A stretch of 64,000 nt of DNA from positions 20,553,993-20,617,992 of the forward strand of contig CM033109.1 in the NCBI GenBank assembly GCA_019321725.1, given 5' to 3'. The notes beneath the pieces were generated by a model that did no database searches, had not been told where the DNA came from, and saw nothing but the letters and a program-made list of their open reading frames with translations. Position numbers and translations under genes: made by a program. Positions 11,734 through 23,269 of this stretch are shown piece after piece. The stretch comes from Paulownia fortunei (Eukaryota; Streptophyta; Magnoliopsida; Lamiales; Paulowniaceae). Each line of letters starts with the position of its first letter. Position 1 is the stretch's first letter.

Positions 11734-11960
11734 GGGCCAATAAGACTTAGCTCAAGTGACAAAGTTGAAGTTCAAAAGTATGAGGCCTTTGTTTGAATCC
11801 CATCAGGATATGATTTTTCGTCTACTTTATAGTAGTTGATTATAAATTGTTATTAGTTGTTAAATGTTGATTGATTAATATAATTTCTAATAATTAATGT
11901 ATATAATCATTGTTATAGTCGTTCATAATTGATATATATAGTCGATCTGCAAAAAAAAAA
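11734..11960 (+). mobile_element. tRNA-derived SINE
   Basis: The head GGGCCAATAAGACTTAGC resembles Au-type plant SINEs. RNA polymerase III box A (TTAGCTCAAGTGAC, 11747-11760) and box B (GTTTGAATCCC, 11791-11801) are at tRNA-like spacing. The body is AT-rich and the 3' end is a ten-A run (11951-11960). Length about 227 bp. No convincing target-site duplication was found. It cannot be a working tRNA gene because no anticodon arm or acceptor pairing is evident. Confidence 0.65.
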
Positions 11961-13950
11961 GAAATTAAACTTTTTATTTCAAATGAATATTTATGAATAC
12001 ATTTTATACTCATCGTGATTAATACCTAGCAAAAGGAGTGGATGTTATGGGGTAGGCATTGTAAAAGTTTTATTATTTTTTATTATTCTGTTTTCAAGAA
12101 ATCAACAATTACATCATTATATTAACAAATAATAAGTAGTTAAGTAATTAATTATTAATAATTAATTGATTATAATGAGTAGGAGATAACAATAATCACA
12201 ACATATAAAGTGAGACAAATATCACAATCAGATGAAAGATGAAACCAAAATTTCATATTTATAGAGTTCAGAATTCTCGCCCTTGAACGATTAGACGATA
12301 TCTCATTGGCATTTTATTACTATCCTTAAGATGGATAATAATTGGGCAAAAAACTTTAGAATTCTTCTTTCTCAACTGAGCACACAAGTTTAATAGTTGA
12401 TGATCATACCTGTTTTTTAGTTTAATATTTAGGTTACAAGAAGCATTGTAACAAATTTTGAATTCATGAATAATTTGTTGCCTTTTAAAATTCGTAATTC
12501 GGGTTAGTTTGAAAAAAATCGACATAATCTCACTTTCCTAACAAAATTTGTTTTTAAAATTCACAATTTATTTGAGAATAATTTGATACAAAATACCTAA
12601 TTATTTCATAAAAAATATATTTATGTGTGAAAATTGTCAATAAAAATTATATAATCTAGTAAATATATATATATATATATATGTATTGAAAAAATAAAGA
12701 AATAAATTAGTATAATAGAATCTTATAAAATTCGAAAATAAATGACTTTATTAAAAAAAATATTGAGAAATTTCGTCACATTACTATTTATGAAAGATAT
12801 ATACGGGATTACAACGTCCCATGAAAATATCGTGTTTTATTTGAGTTATTTTAAAAAACTCAAATAATTTTGTTACTATGATAAGAACTCGGCCAAAATA
12901 ATCCATGGCTCAATCATAACGTTAGACCCATTATGCTGGCTCAACCCCCAAGTGTTCCCTTGGCCCATTTAACAGGCCCATCTTTCAGTTGACTGTGTGC
13001 CTCTCATTAGCTTAATATGCCAAGAATTTGCTTCGGCCCATTTATTAAGAATTTTGACCAATTAGTTAACTTTGTATTTTGGTCGTTAGGCCCAAAAGCA
13101 TATAATTGGTATGTATACATGTGTGTGTGTGTGCGTGGAAAGATGAACACATTTGTGGACAGATTCATAGACTAAACATGCTTGGGATTTTTTTTTCTTG
13201 AAAAAAAAGTGACAAGTGTATCTGTATTTTAAAGCTTCGAATAACGAATTAAGTACAATAAATAATTATGTAATAAACGAATAGGAAATTAGATAAGTGA
13301 TCATACGTATGGTGATAGTTGAATACAAAATGTTATAGTTTACAGTATAAGGACCTCAATATTAATACTTGAGCTACACCTAAGCAACTAATATCCAAAA
13401 TATGATGATGGGGAGTTAGGGAGGTTAATCAAGGGGTAATAATTGTGGAGGATTTTGGAAATATTGTGGAGAAAAGAGCTAAAAGTAAGTGATATAGAAT
13501 TTAAATTCATTGAAATTTAAAAGTAAGTATAAAGCAACCAATCAAGAATTTTTTGTATGATAGTAAACAGTTCAAAATTGCAATAATTTAGAGCCCAAGT
13601 TTAATTCAAGTCCATTTACATGGAATTGGAGTCCAATTCAATAAGAATTGTTGATCGATAAAAATAGTATGGATTTCTTTTTTCTCATTTTTCTATTTGA
13701 GCAAATTTGTGTATTGCCTAATTAATTCATTGCTCTCAAATCTTGAAATGGTTTTCCTCTCTTTTTGAATATTATTGTCAAATCTTTTTTTTTTTTTTTT
13801 TGAGAGTTATACGGTCAAGTACATTATTTTTTGTTACATTAAAAGATCACATAATGATTATTTAAATCCATTGAATTGTCATGTCTTAAAAGCTTAATAT
13901 AACATGTTAGCTCAAATTATTTTAATATTTAATTTCTATTAAAATTCGAG
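11961..13950. other. AT-rich non-coding DNA
   Basis: No gene recognised. A short minus-strand ORF at 12268-12525 has no recognisable motif. There is a TA microsatellite near 12663-12682 and a less AT-rich patch at about 12890-13110 containing several GGCCCA/TGGGCC words. Confidence 0.5.
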
Positions 13951-13958
13951 CCCAAAAT

Positions 13959-15216
13959 CAATGGTGGAGCCTGCCTCCTCCTCAATTTTCTATAATTACA
14001 ATTTGTCTACGCAAGTTTTAATAAATTTAAAAAAATTGTCCCCTCTTAAATAATTAAATTATTTCAGCCATCCCTCAAATTTTCATAATCCTAATTTGAA
14101 TATGTAAATATAATAAATTTAGAAATGTTCTAAAATTATTTTTTCAAAAAATTTAAGTGATAGAATTTATTATTGATACAAAGTTCTAAAATATATATGC
14201 ACTAACCTTCAAAATTTTATTATAATTTCATTTCTACAAAATATGGCATATTTTAGTCAAAAACACTTATTATTATTATTTTTTAGTTTTTAACGTATTT
14301 GATTCCATTTCATTGCTTATTATTAGTTCTAAAATATATAAGCAAATTTTATTATTTTCTTCTTAGGTTTTTCATGATATAAAAATTATTTGATTTAGTT
14401 AATGGTTATAAAATAATGCTCACTTGTTTTGAAAAGCAAGTGTGATTGGCAAAATTTATTTTTGATGTGTTATTATAAATTTTTATTAATTTTAAGAATT
14501 ATTTTTATTTTAATCTTTCACAATAAAAGTAGTCAAGAGCTTCATTATTTTTTTTAAAAATATTTTTATTCCAATGATTTCTTAAAATATTTTCATTCAC
14601 ATTTGCTAATTTTATTTATTTTTACTAAGTTTCTTTTGTCTAATACTTTGTGCTTCATTTACATTTTAATTTTGTTTGATCCAATGAAATTAGATTCTTA
14701 TATCATTTATGTTGTCCCGTGGGACACAATTTCACGATATCAAAAATAAAAATTAAAACTAAATATTTTGAAAAAAATTTATCATGATTAGACTTTCCTA
14801 AAGTAATCTTTTAAAAATGTATAACTACTTATATAAATTGCATTTTATTTAAGAATACTTTTTTATTATAATAAGAAAGTTTTGAATACTTAATAATGAC
14901 CCTTAAGATTGTTATTAAACTATGAGAGTTACTTCAATTTTCATACCATATTTTCTAACATTGTAAGTTAGTTTTTATTTTTGTATTAAATTAAATTATA
15001 ACTGATTCTCATTTTGTTTGTAAGTTGATTTTTGTTCGAATACTTATGCAAATATAATTGATATAAAATATTTATATATAAGTATCACATATTATATTTA
15101 TATTTATATTTTAGTTTTTAATAATTAATTAAGAAAAAAATTACAATAACTTTTTTTTATATATAAAAAAGAATAATTTGACAATTTCTTGTACTAAGAT
15201 TGTGGCTCAGCCCCTG
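13959..15216. mobile_element. Non-autonomous hAT-type DNA transposon
   Basis: The left end is CAATGGTGGAGCC and the right end is GGCTCAGCCCCTG, whose reverse complement is CAGGGGCTGAGCC. This is an imperfect terminal inverted repeat (9 of 13) close to the common plant hAT end CAGGGGCGGAGCC. It is flanked by CCCAAAAT (13951-13958) and CCCAAAAC (15217-15224), a 7/8 match to an 8-bp target duplication, as hAT elements produce. The 1258-bp interior is AT-rich with no transposase ORF, so it must have depended on a transposase made elsewhere. Confidence 0.72.
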
Positions 15217-15690
15217 CCCAAAACCTTATATACAACAGTAAAACTTAAAAAGAGAGAAATAGGAATACAAGGCCTATATTTTAAATTTACAGGCCCTGGA
15301 GCCCATTTGCCTTCATTGTTTATCTAATAGAACCATAATTTTAACCACATGACTTTCTAATTATATGCTCCTTTCTCAACCCTTTTGTGATATATATGTT
15401 TTCTTTTTTTTTTTTTATGAACCAATTGCATAGATGATTATATTATAAATATCAATTATTATTAGTTAACAATCGTATTAATCAATATTCAATAATCAAC
15501 TAATAACTGCTATAGAAATTTAATCGTCACATGAGAAAAGTTATTCAACATTCTCCACGAGTCGTGAAGAGTGACTAAAACTTTGTATAGGTATAGCTTT
15601 TCTTCAGAAAACAGTTACTGAGAAAACTTGAGTCCATAGCATTAATATATATATGATTCTGTAAAATCAGTCTCTTGAATACAAGATGAA
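15217..15690. other. Non-coding; possible decayed minus-strand SINE tail
   Basis: No gene. At about 15403-15540 a T-run is followed by AT-rich text resembling the reverse complement of the SINE body at 11840-11960 (words such as ATTAATCAAT and CAACTAATAAC). The tRNA-like head is not recognisable, so this is only a weak suggestion. Confidence 0.3.
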
Positions 15691-16020
15691 ATTTATAGAG
15701 TTTTTGGTGTTTGGAAACAAGTCTCGAACTTTTTTATTTTGTTTTACCTTTTCTTATTTATTTATTTATTTATTTTTGGGGTGGGGGGGTGGGGTGGGGT
15801 GTTGGGGGAGGGTGTGTCGGGAAGAATCATATTATAAATGATATCATAGCACACAATAATTAAATCTCAATGGTTTGATGTTTGATCTAACCATCCTAAT
15901 TATTTGACTGTGACTAATAGACCAATCTCTTAATTTGAACTTTAACTAATCTAATGATCCTATCCTAATCTCTATGAAATTGATCCCAAGTGTTGACCTA
16001 CATAATAATGATTTTGATGA
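15690..16020 (+). repeat. Repeat block 1a (partner at 28700-29015)
   Basis: Shares a chain of words in the same order with 28700-29015, including a G-rich patch, AATCATATTAT, CCTAATT-TTTGACTGTGACTAATA and TTGA-CTACATAATAAT. Clearly diverged. No ORF. It contains the G-rich tract at 15778-15823. Confidence 0.6.
15778..15823 (+). other. G-rich tract with G-quadruplex potential
   Basis: Six or more runs of three to seven G separated by one to three bases, directly after a TTTA microsatellite, in otherwise AT-rich DNA. More than enough G-runs for a four-stranded structure. No promoter or gene is recognisable next to it. Confidence 0.6.
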
Positions 16021-16440
16021 ATGTATGTGCAAAATGCTTTGTGCCATTAGAACCCCACAACCAATGAGAGAGTGAATGAGTGCTGCCCAAACTAGTACAT
16101 CCCAGGGTAACAAAGTTGTTTCGAGGAGGAATAAAATTCACGTTTCACTTATAAATCATTGTTTCAATTTTTCATTTTTAAAAGAGAAATAATTCAGTTG
16201 CTAGACATGATCCAGGTAAGTTGAGCAAAGCTATATTCGAGGAGCAGAAATGAGTCCTATTACAATCATATTAGGATACTGGAAAGGAAAGGAGATCTTT
16301 TCTTGCTGATGGATGTAATTTAAGCGGGATTAGTCTTATAAGATTGGTCTTACCCTATAATTTAATAAAATCATTTCCTAATTCGATCGTTGTAATAGAA
16401 TATTAAAAAAGGTGATGAAAGGTATAATTTATTTTTTAGG
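16021..16440. other. Non-coding DNA between repeat block 1a and the Tat-like LTR end
   Basis: I see no gene, repeat or transposon end in this stretch. Confidence 0.4.
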
Positions 16441-16740
16441 CACAACTAATATACATATATTGATTTGAGTGATTGAGACTCTCGTTATATTTTACTCACT
16501 TGAGCATCGAAGTACTTTTGCTAGGCACTCCCTAACATTTTGTAGGCTAATTCAAGTGTAGTTCTTGATCAAATGCTGAATACTAAATTCTTGACTGCTG
16601 CTGAGATTTTGACCATATGAAGTGGCACGTCTGTGGAAATATTTGAGTTAAGGTATGAGTTTTTAATTATTGAGATTTTGAGCACATCAAGTGCGTCGTT
16701 TGTGGGAGCATTTGAGTTAAGGTGTGAGTTTTTAATTGTT
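16440..16740 (+). repeat. Tat-like gypsy LTR end with duplicated primer-binding region
   Basis: A 69-bp direct repeat (16603-16671 and 16672-16740), each copy starting GAGATTTTGA and ending TTTTTAATT-TTGA. Each copy holds a decayed version of the primer site typical of Tat-type elements (GGCGCCGTCTGTGGGA): GGCACGTCTGTGG in the first and GCGTCGTTTGTGGGA in the second. The text just upstream (TCACTTGAGCATCGAAGTAC ...) looks like such an LTR's 3' region. The left LTR boundary was not found. Confidence 0.5.
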
Positions 16741-16853
16741 GACCTTGAATTCTTTGGGAATTTATCGGGCCCTTTGGGAATTTTCTAAGAATTTATTGGG
16801 TCATTTGAATTTTTTTTGGAATTTCTTGAGATTTTATTTTATTTGAAGGATTC

Positions 16854-17345
16854 ATGGCACACAAAGAAATACCTAGAAATTTGAATGAAGAGATGGAAAA
16901 ACGTCTTGAACAAGAGAAATATTTGGATATAGAAAGTGTGGATGGGAAGGAACAACCACTTGTTACTCCGGCTATTGCTTTCTGTACACCGCCGATTCAA
17001 AGAGGAGGAAATGGGTAAGGTTTAGGCTCAAACACACCTATTACCCTCATACTAGAGCAGTTGCAGAGTATGATTGCTACCGCGGTTAGCACCGCATTGA
17101 GACAAAAAGAAGCTACACAACCTTCTCTCCAGCCTCATGAGGGAGGTGTGGTGGCTAAGAAAAAGAATAAATCTATGCCGGTAGAGGACATACATGAAGG
17201 AGAAAGCTACACTTCAATTGGTCCGGGGAAAGGTGCCTTTCTCGAAAAGGCAAAGCCGGATATTGATCCAGATATGTTATAGAAGGTGGACAATCTTCAC
17301 CAGAAGTTGAAGAAGATTAAGCAAAAGATGTTTGGAAAGATGATT
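16854..17345 (+). pseudogene. gag N-terminal remnant of a Tat-like gypsy element
   Basis: An open frame starts MAHKEIPRNL at 16854. It has an in-frame TAA at 17016-17018 and a TAG at 17280-17282, and continues in the same frame with KVDNLHQKLKKIKQKM to about 17345 before becoming AT-rich noise. The middle (LEQLQSMIATAVSTALRQ) and the end (PDIDPDML, then KVDNL) are the style of gypsy gag N-termini. It sits about 115 bp after a decayed primer-binding site, where gag should be. No capsid core, zinc knuckle or pol follows, so the element is truncated on the right. Family placement is moderately certain. Confidence 0.55.
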
Positions 17346-18420
17346 TTCATGTTTCTAGTTTCCAACATTTCCAAGATTGAAAATATTTTTATTAAATTTT
17401 CGTGTACCAATGAAAATATGTTTGGATTTGGTATGTTTTTATGTATACTATATAGGTTTGGAAATGAAAATGTATTTATTTTATGATGTTTTTTTTTTTG
17501 TATTAAAAGGTGTAATGTTAATAGGATTGAAAATAAGTTTCGTAGGCTCATGAATATGCATGAAATATTAATAGGTTTGAAAATGAGTTTGATAGATGCA
17601 TGAATACGTATGAAATAATAATAGTGATGTGGTATCACTCTGATGAATCTTACTCTTGAATAAATGAACTGCTACATGAGATGTTGCATGCATCACAAAT
17701 AAGTGTTAGAGGTGTTGGAGGATTGCACAGAGAAGATATTTTGACACTCAAGTTAAATTCAGAACAGATAAAATTCAGAGGACTTGAAAGCAAATTAATG
17801 CTTAATAATTTTTGTATCTTTATCAATGAAGGTTAAGAGTATTTTTGATATATGAAATTTTGTGGGCCTGTACCTGATTAACTCTAATAATCATCAGGGA
17901 CTTAATCTATATATTACAACTCATTCATTTCAATGATTTGTAAACTCATTGAATTAGGCCTGTTGAATGTGCTCGGACTCGGCCCACAATTCAGATGAGC
18001 CCTTTGAACTTAGAATATTGAAACTAAACAGATTATGACCCATTAAATAGATTTGAAAATATATTGTATTTTTGATAAAAATGAGAAAAATAATTGTAAT
18101 TTCAAAATTTTAAATTATGAAGAATGAAAAGATGCTTTGTGAAAATGAAAACAAATGGGTTCTATATTTGCTAAGAACAAAAAATTTAAAAAAAATTGGC
18201 CAATATATTTTTTTCAATATTCTAAAATATTATCATATCATTAACTCGACCATTAAAACAAAAGAATGTTAAAAAAAATACTACCACAGAAAGATTCTTT
18301 TTCCTCTTCTCCAAACCAATAACATTTCAAGTGTTACCTCATCGATTCTAAATCGAGTTCTAATTTTTATAATACTTTTTTTTTCTCTCCAATCATTATA
18401 ATCATATATGAAAAAGGTCC
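17346..18420. other. AT-rich non-coding DNA
   Basis: No gene. A short phrase (AATAGG-TTGAAAATGAGTTT / ATGCATGAATA) is loosely repeated around 17520-17610. ORFs here are AT-rich and have no motif. Confidence 0.5.
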
Positions 18421-18890
18421 TCAGATGATGACCCATTTAATAATTATTTGCTCTCTTTTGGTGTCAAGTAGTTAAGGTGGGCCACAAAAAAATCTCTCAT
18501 AATAGCGCTGAACTTTTGCCCCATGAAATCTGGTCTTTTTATCATTGGTTGGTCCACCTCTCAATTATGAGAATATATATATATATATATATATATAACG
18601 AGGCATTTCAGTTTAAATTTTTAAATTGATAATTTATTTTTTATTTTACATTATAAATAAACAATGAGTAAATAAAATATTTTTTTTAATAAATACTTGA
18701 ACGTAAATCACATACACTTAGAATATATTTATTAAATAAACTAAATAAAAAATAGAAAAAATAATTGAAATGCCTTTTTTTTTTGTTGCCGCAATGCACC
18801 TATTTACCATTCTCTCCTGCACCATCAATGAATGCGGAGAACCTAAACTCTATTAATTTCAATGGATATTTTGAATGTCTGGAGTGATGT
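18420..18890 (+). repeat. Repeat block 2a (partner at 30500-30950)
   Basis: Shares ordered words with 30500-30950: GTCAAGTAGTTAAGGTGGGCC, then AAATCTCTC-ATAATAG, CCATGAAATCT, TTATCATT, an AT microsatellite (18572-18598 here), GTTGCCGC-AT-CACCTA and CTC-ATTAATTTC. It lies about 2.7 kb right of block 1a, as its partner lies about 1.8 kb right of block 1b. No ORF. Confidence 0.6.
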
Positions 18891-19990
18891 TATGATGAAT
18901 TTGTGACTTTGTTTAACATAGTTTTTATATGTAATTTCTAAGTTGGTGATATAATTTCATTCGGATGGCAATGAATTTAAGATAGGTTGGAATTTTTAAA
19001 TTAATATGACTTCACATTTAGCAAAATTTGAGCAAATGATATAAACTTAAGTTGAGCATGAGTAGATTAGGTGCAACATAAATTAGATTTGAACACGTTC
19101 CGATATTTATAAACACAAACTATCTAAGCCAAATATTATTTTAGTTTTTCCTAATTATATTGATGTTATTGGTTTTTCTTATTAGCTACAGGGTACTGTG
19201 AATTATTTTGTTGACTATATAAAAAATATTGTTCAAGAAGAAATGAATTTGAGTCTTCCACACTCGATTTCGAGCTCATATTATTTTCAAAGTTAGCGCC
19301 AACTTTGAGAAAACAACTTCAAATTAATTAATGCATTGACACAAAAAATACTAGTATAAGTTCAAGTTGATAGTTAACCTAGAAAAGCGCTCGATTTTAT
19401 AAACATCCCTAATTTGTATCGTATTATAAATATATTTTCTCGTATTATACTCTATAAATTGATACAAAATTTATAATTTCATTATTGAATTTTATCTCTT
19501 GCACAATTTTTTGTTGAGGGCATATTATAGGCTTTGATTAGGGCAGCTTGTACAGTTGTCTACTTTCAACTTAAAGAGCACCACATATAATTTACTTAAA
19601 AAAAAAGAATTTATTGAAAAAATTTGAAGTGCCAGTAACTCACACTGATATGTATTAAGTGATAATAATTTTTTATTAGTCACAATAATATTTCTATTTG
19701 ATGGTAAATAAGTAATAATAATATGAATTACATATTTATATAACTATAAGTGGATTGAGTTTTATAATACGTAATGGATTGTCGATCCACATATCCCAAA
19801 TCAAGATCGTCTATCAGCCTCTTTTGATCGAACCACAAACATACTTTTTTCATTAATGACAAATAACTACTACAGTTATTCACTCAATTACATACCTCAA
19901 ATCCTTGGAGTGTATGATGATGCTATAAGAGAAAAAATTTAGGAAAGAGATAATATGGAGATAGTGTATTGGGAGAACTACGTTCACTCA
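18891..19990. other. AT-rich non-coding DNA
   Basis: No gene, RNA or mobile-element end recognised. Confidence 0.5.
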
Positions 19991-22900
19991 TATATTCTGT
20001 TGGATGGGGATAAGATATATATATTTCTACTTAAGAAAAAATTCCAACCCAACTAGGAAACACAATCCTACTCAAATTGTGGAGATAACATACAATTCAA
20101 CTATGGATACCAATTGGATCAAGGGTCCTAAACCAGATTCGATTTCCAACATCTCCCATTTATACATATTTGACTCGATCTTTTCGAATCTTATCATCAT
20201 GTAATTTCTCAATCTCACGCCATTCCCTTCATACAAGAAATAATGTGTGTGACCAAGCGAAAAAACATAAGTGAGAAGAGTTATATTAAGTCATTACCAA
20301 ACTAACATAACCATATAATTCGATAGCTCACTGTGTACTCCAAACCAAGTACCCAATCAAGCATCTCTAGATCATCTCAATGATTATAAATAGAGCATGC
20401 TTGACTCACTCAAATATGTATATATATTCATGACTAGTCAAACACATTTTGACATAGTCGTCTGCGCTATGAATTATATAATATAAATGTATTACTAACT
20501 TAGTTCTTCCTTAGCCTCTCATACCAATCAGCTTGGTCTTGACAATTTTTCTAGACACGATCCAACAAATCGAATCATGCATGGCCATTGGATGCATACT
20601 AAAGTAGCGTCATCAAATTGACAACTCATGACAAAGTCTAGAGTTCCAAATGGTACAAGAAATAATATGGGTTTACACAATGACGAAGCAGAGACCCATT
20701 CAGTCACTTTCCCATAAGAGTTCGTCTCAAAGCACATGCAGTATGAATACATACTATGATAGAGCTCCCACTCAGTTTGGGCATGTCATGCTCTAAACAT
20801 CATATGAACTTAAGCCCAGTCGCTCTCTAAGTGCCTTACCTGCGCACAACTAGAAGTCACTTTCTAAAATACCTTATAGCAGTTTGCACATTCAGCTACA
20901 AAGAGGCTTATTATGAAGTTTGCATACTTTATAATTGTCAACTTTGATATGATCTTAGCCTCCAAGTTAAAGTGACTCTTAGTTATGTATATTAACCTTC
21001 TTCGCTACTCCAAGCACAAAAACGATCATTGGCAAACCTCAGTTATGCGACTCAATATTTTAAGTCTCATCATGCTCACTCTCATAGCGCTAGGGCGATT
21101 GCCCGTGTGAGAGGGCTAATCAAAGTCTGATGACAACTTGTAAATCTAGTACTAATCATATAATGATAATAGTAATATATATTATTAATCACAACATATT
21201 CTCATCGGCCACAAAAATTAAGTTATGTAATCTTATGCTACTCACATGCCTTTAGAGCATACCTCCATACAAAAGCTCAGTAAAGAGATAAACGATCACA
21301 CAGCTTGTAGAAATATGCCTAAGAATAATTTTATTATGCGCACTCTTATAGGCCAAGCAATATCTAGTATAAGTATGTTTGGTCCTCCATCAATGTTCGG
21401 CGCCCAAAACAAACATCAAAATGGCTTTATTATCTCAAAGATAACAACAGCCACACAAATGTGTGCACAATGCACACCTTTTCAAGATATCTGATTACCT
21501 CAAATTTCAGACCAATCTATTAAAATATCTAAGTATCCACTTGACAACATCACAATATTCGCACATGGATCACTTTGATATTCACTCACCAATAACCTAA
21601 TTGTCAAACATAATACTAGTCGAGTGCACACACAGTGCACATCAAAATTTTTACATCACTTGTATAATACTAGCTAACATTTCTTTTCTTCTTCCATCTT
21701 AAGGCATTCCAATTTAACTATGAACATAATCTTTGACCATGAAGTGTCAATAGAATTTGCGAGATGCACACAAAATCTTAGTATCACAATACCAATTATA
21801 CACCCACTTTTCCTATGTCCATTCCAAATATAAAGGACACCCACTACTAAGTGGCGACGACTCCATGTCCCTTCTAGCCATCATATTATTGACCAAATAC
21901 AGTGAGAATTGAATTCTCTTATTTATGTTGACATATATTTAATGATCTTACTCAATTATCGTAAGCCTATCAGAGTGATAACTCGATGAAATCAATAGTA
22001 CCACTATTTAGATAATAATTCAAGTTACATATGGAGTTTCTCAATCAGCAATCTTTGCGCTCTTGCCCCACTTCTTGAATTCATTAGACGATCTGCATAG
22101 ATCTTCTCGTCTACTCCTTATTCATATATGTCAACATCAATCGTCTAGGACAAGCCCTGACAAAAATGGTAATATCCATTAGCGTTTTGGCAAATTGAGG
22201 CAATCTCACCACTTAGGCCACTTATGGAGAACATCTCAAAAAATTTACACTATTCTATTAGGCATAAATATTTCACCCTTAGTTGAGCTATACACATGTC
22301 AATCAACCCATTTACTTTGCACTTGATCTCTAGAAACTACATGTTTCTAATGGTCTTGCACTTAGATGAAAGATCAACCAACTCTTAGACTTTGTTCTTA
22401 GTCATTAGGCTTATCTTTTCCTTCATAGCAGTTATTCCCTTAAAGCATTAAGTGAAGTCAAAAGTTTAAGTTTACTCCTCAACATCTACAAGAGTAGTCG
22501 TGAAGGATACCCACTCAATCTCATATAGACGATGGAGAACAACTCATGTTCACTCATTTTTCATATAGAATATGAGAGTTCTTTTCAAATGAGACACTCC
22601 CACTAACTTAGGATCACTCATACTATCCCAATGATTATTGAATGATTTTAAACACATCATCCTTGTTAGAAAATTGAGCGTCTCTTCAAGGGTCTTGCAA
22701 CTCATATAGCGCAAGATTTCATTTGACTTCTCATATGCTTGTAAATCCTCCTTGAGAAAATCTACACAATGCAATATAATTTCTATAATTTCTCTATCAA
22801 GGTGTTTATCACTTTTGAGAACACAGCTTCTTGAACTTAAATAAGTATAAACCCACTAATTAGGGCTTGCTTCCATGTCACAACTCATAGAAGGTTGGAG

Positions 22901-23235
22901 ATTTAATTGAAGGCATATTTTTTATGATGTAGGCTACAGTCAAGATTGTATATGCCTAATTGAGACATAAATAAATTTGCGCCATAAAAAATCTAGTCAT
23001 TTTGAATTTGCTTGATTCCACCCTTGTTGTAAGCTCGTTTAGCAAAATATTTAGAATCATTTTTCAAATTGCAACTCCATTTTTCTAACACAAGTGTCCA
23101 AACTATTTAGACATATTATTTTCGCTTTCTATTAGTACATTGAACCTCAATGTTCATACTCCCTATGGTTCTCTACCTCTATCAAGAATCACTTTAAATA
23201 AGAAAAACAATGAATCTCAAAGAAGAATTTGGATT
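19991..23235. other. ORF-less, less AT-rich block of unknown origin
   Basis: About 3.2 kb with visibly higher GC and more complex sequence than its flanks, and no ORF longer than about 82 codons on either strand. The abrupt change to copia pol at about 23250, without a 5' LTR for that copia, suggests a separate element. It could be a large non-autonomous retroelement or non-coding LTR/UTR sequence. I found no terminal repeats, primer site or polypurine tract in it, so its class is open. Confidence 0.4.
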
Positions 23236-23269
23236 AGAATGTTAGATCTTAGATGTTTTGTTGCAGACA

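Noticed and set aside
11734..11820. A tRNA gene
   Set aside because: Box A and box B words are present, but no cloverleaf with anticodon and acceptor pairing. The A-tail and length fit a SINE.
12268..12525. A small minus-strand ORF as a gene
   Set aside because: No recognisable motif or neighbouring exon, and its length is expected by chance in AT-rich DNA with this many frames.
15403..15590. A definite second SINE on the minus strand
   Set aside because: Only the AT-rich tail resembles the SINE at 11734-11960. The tRNA-like head is missing.
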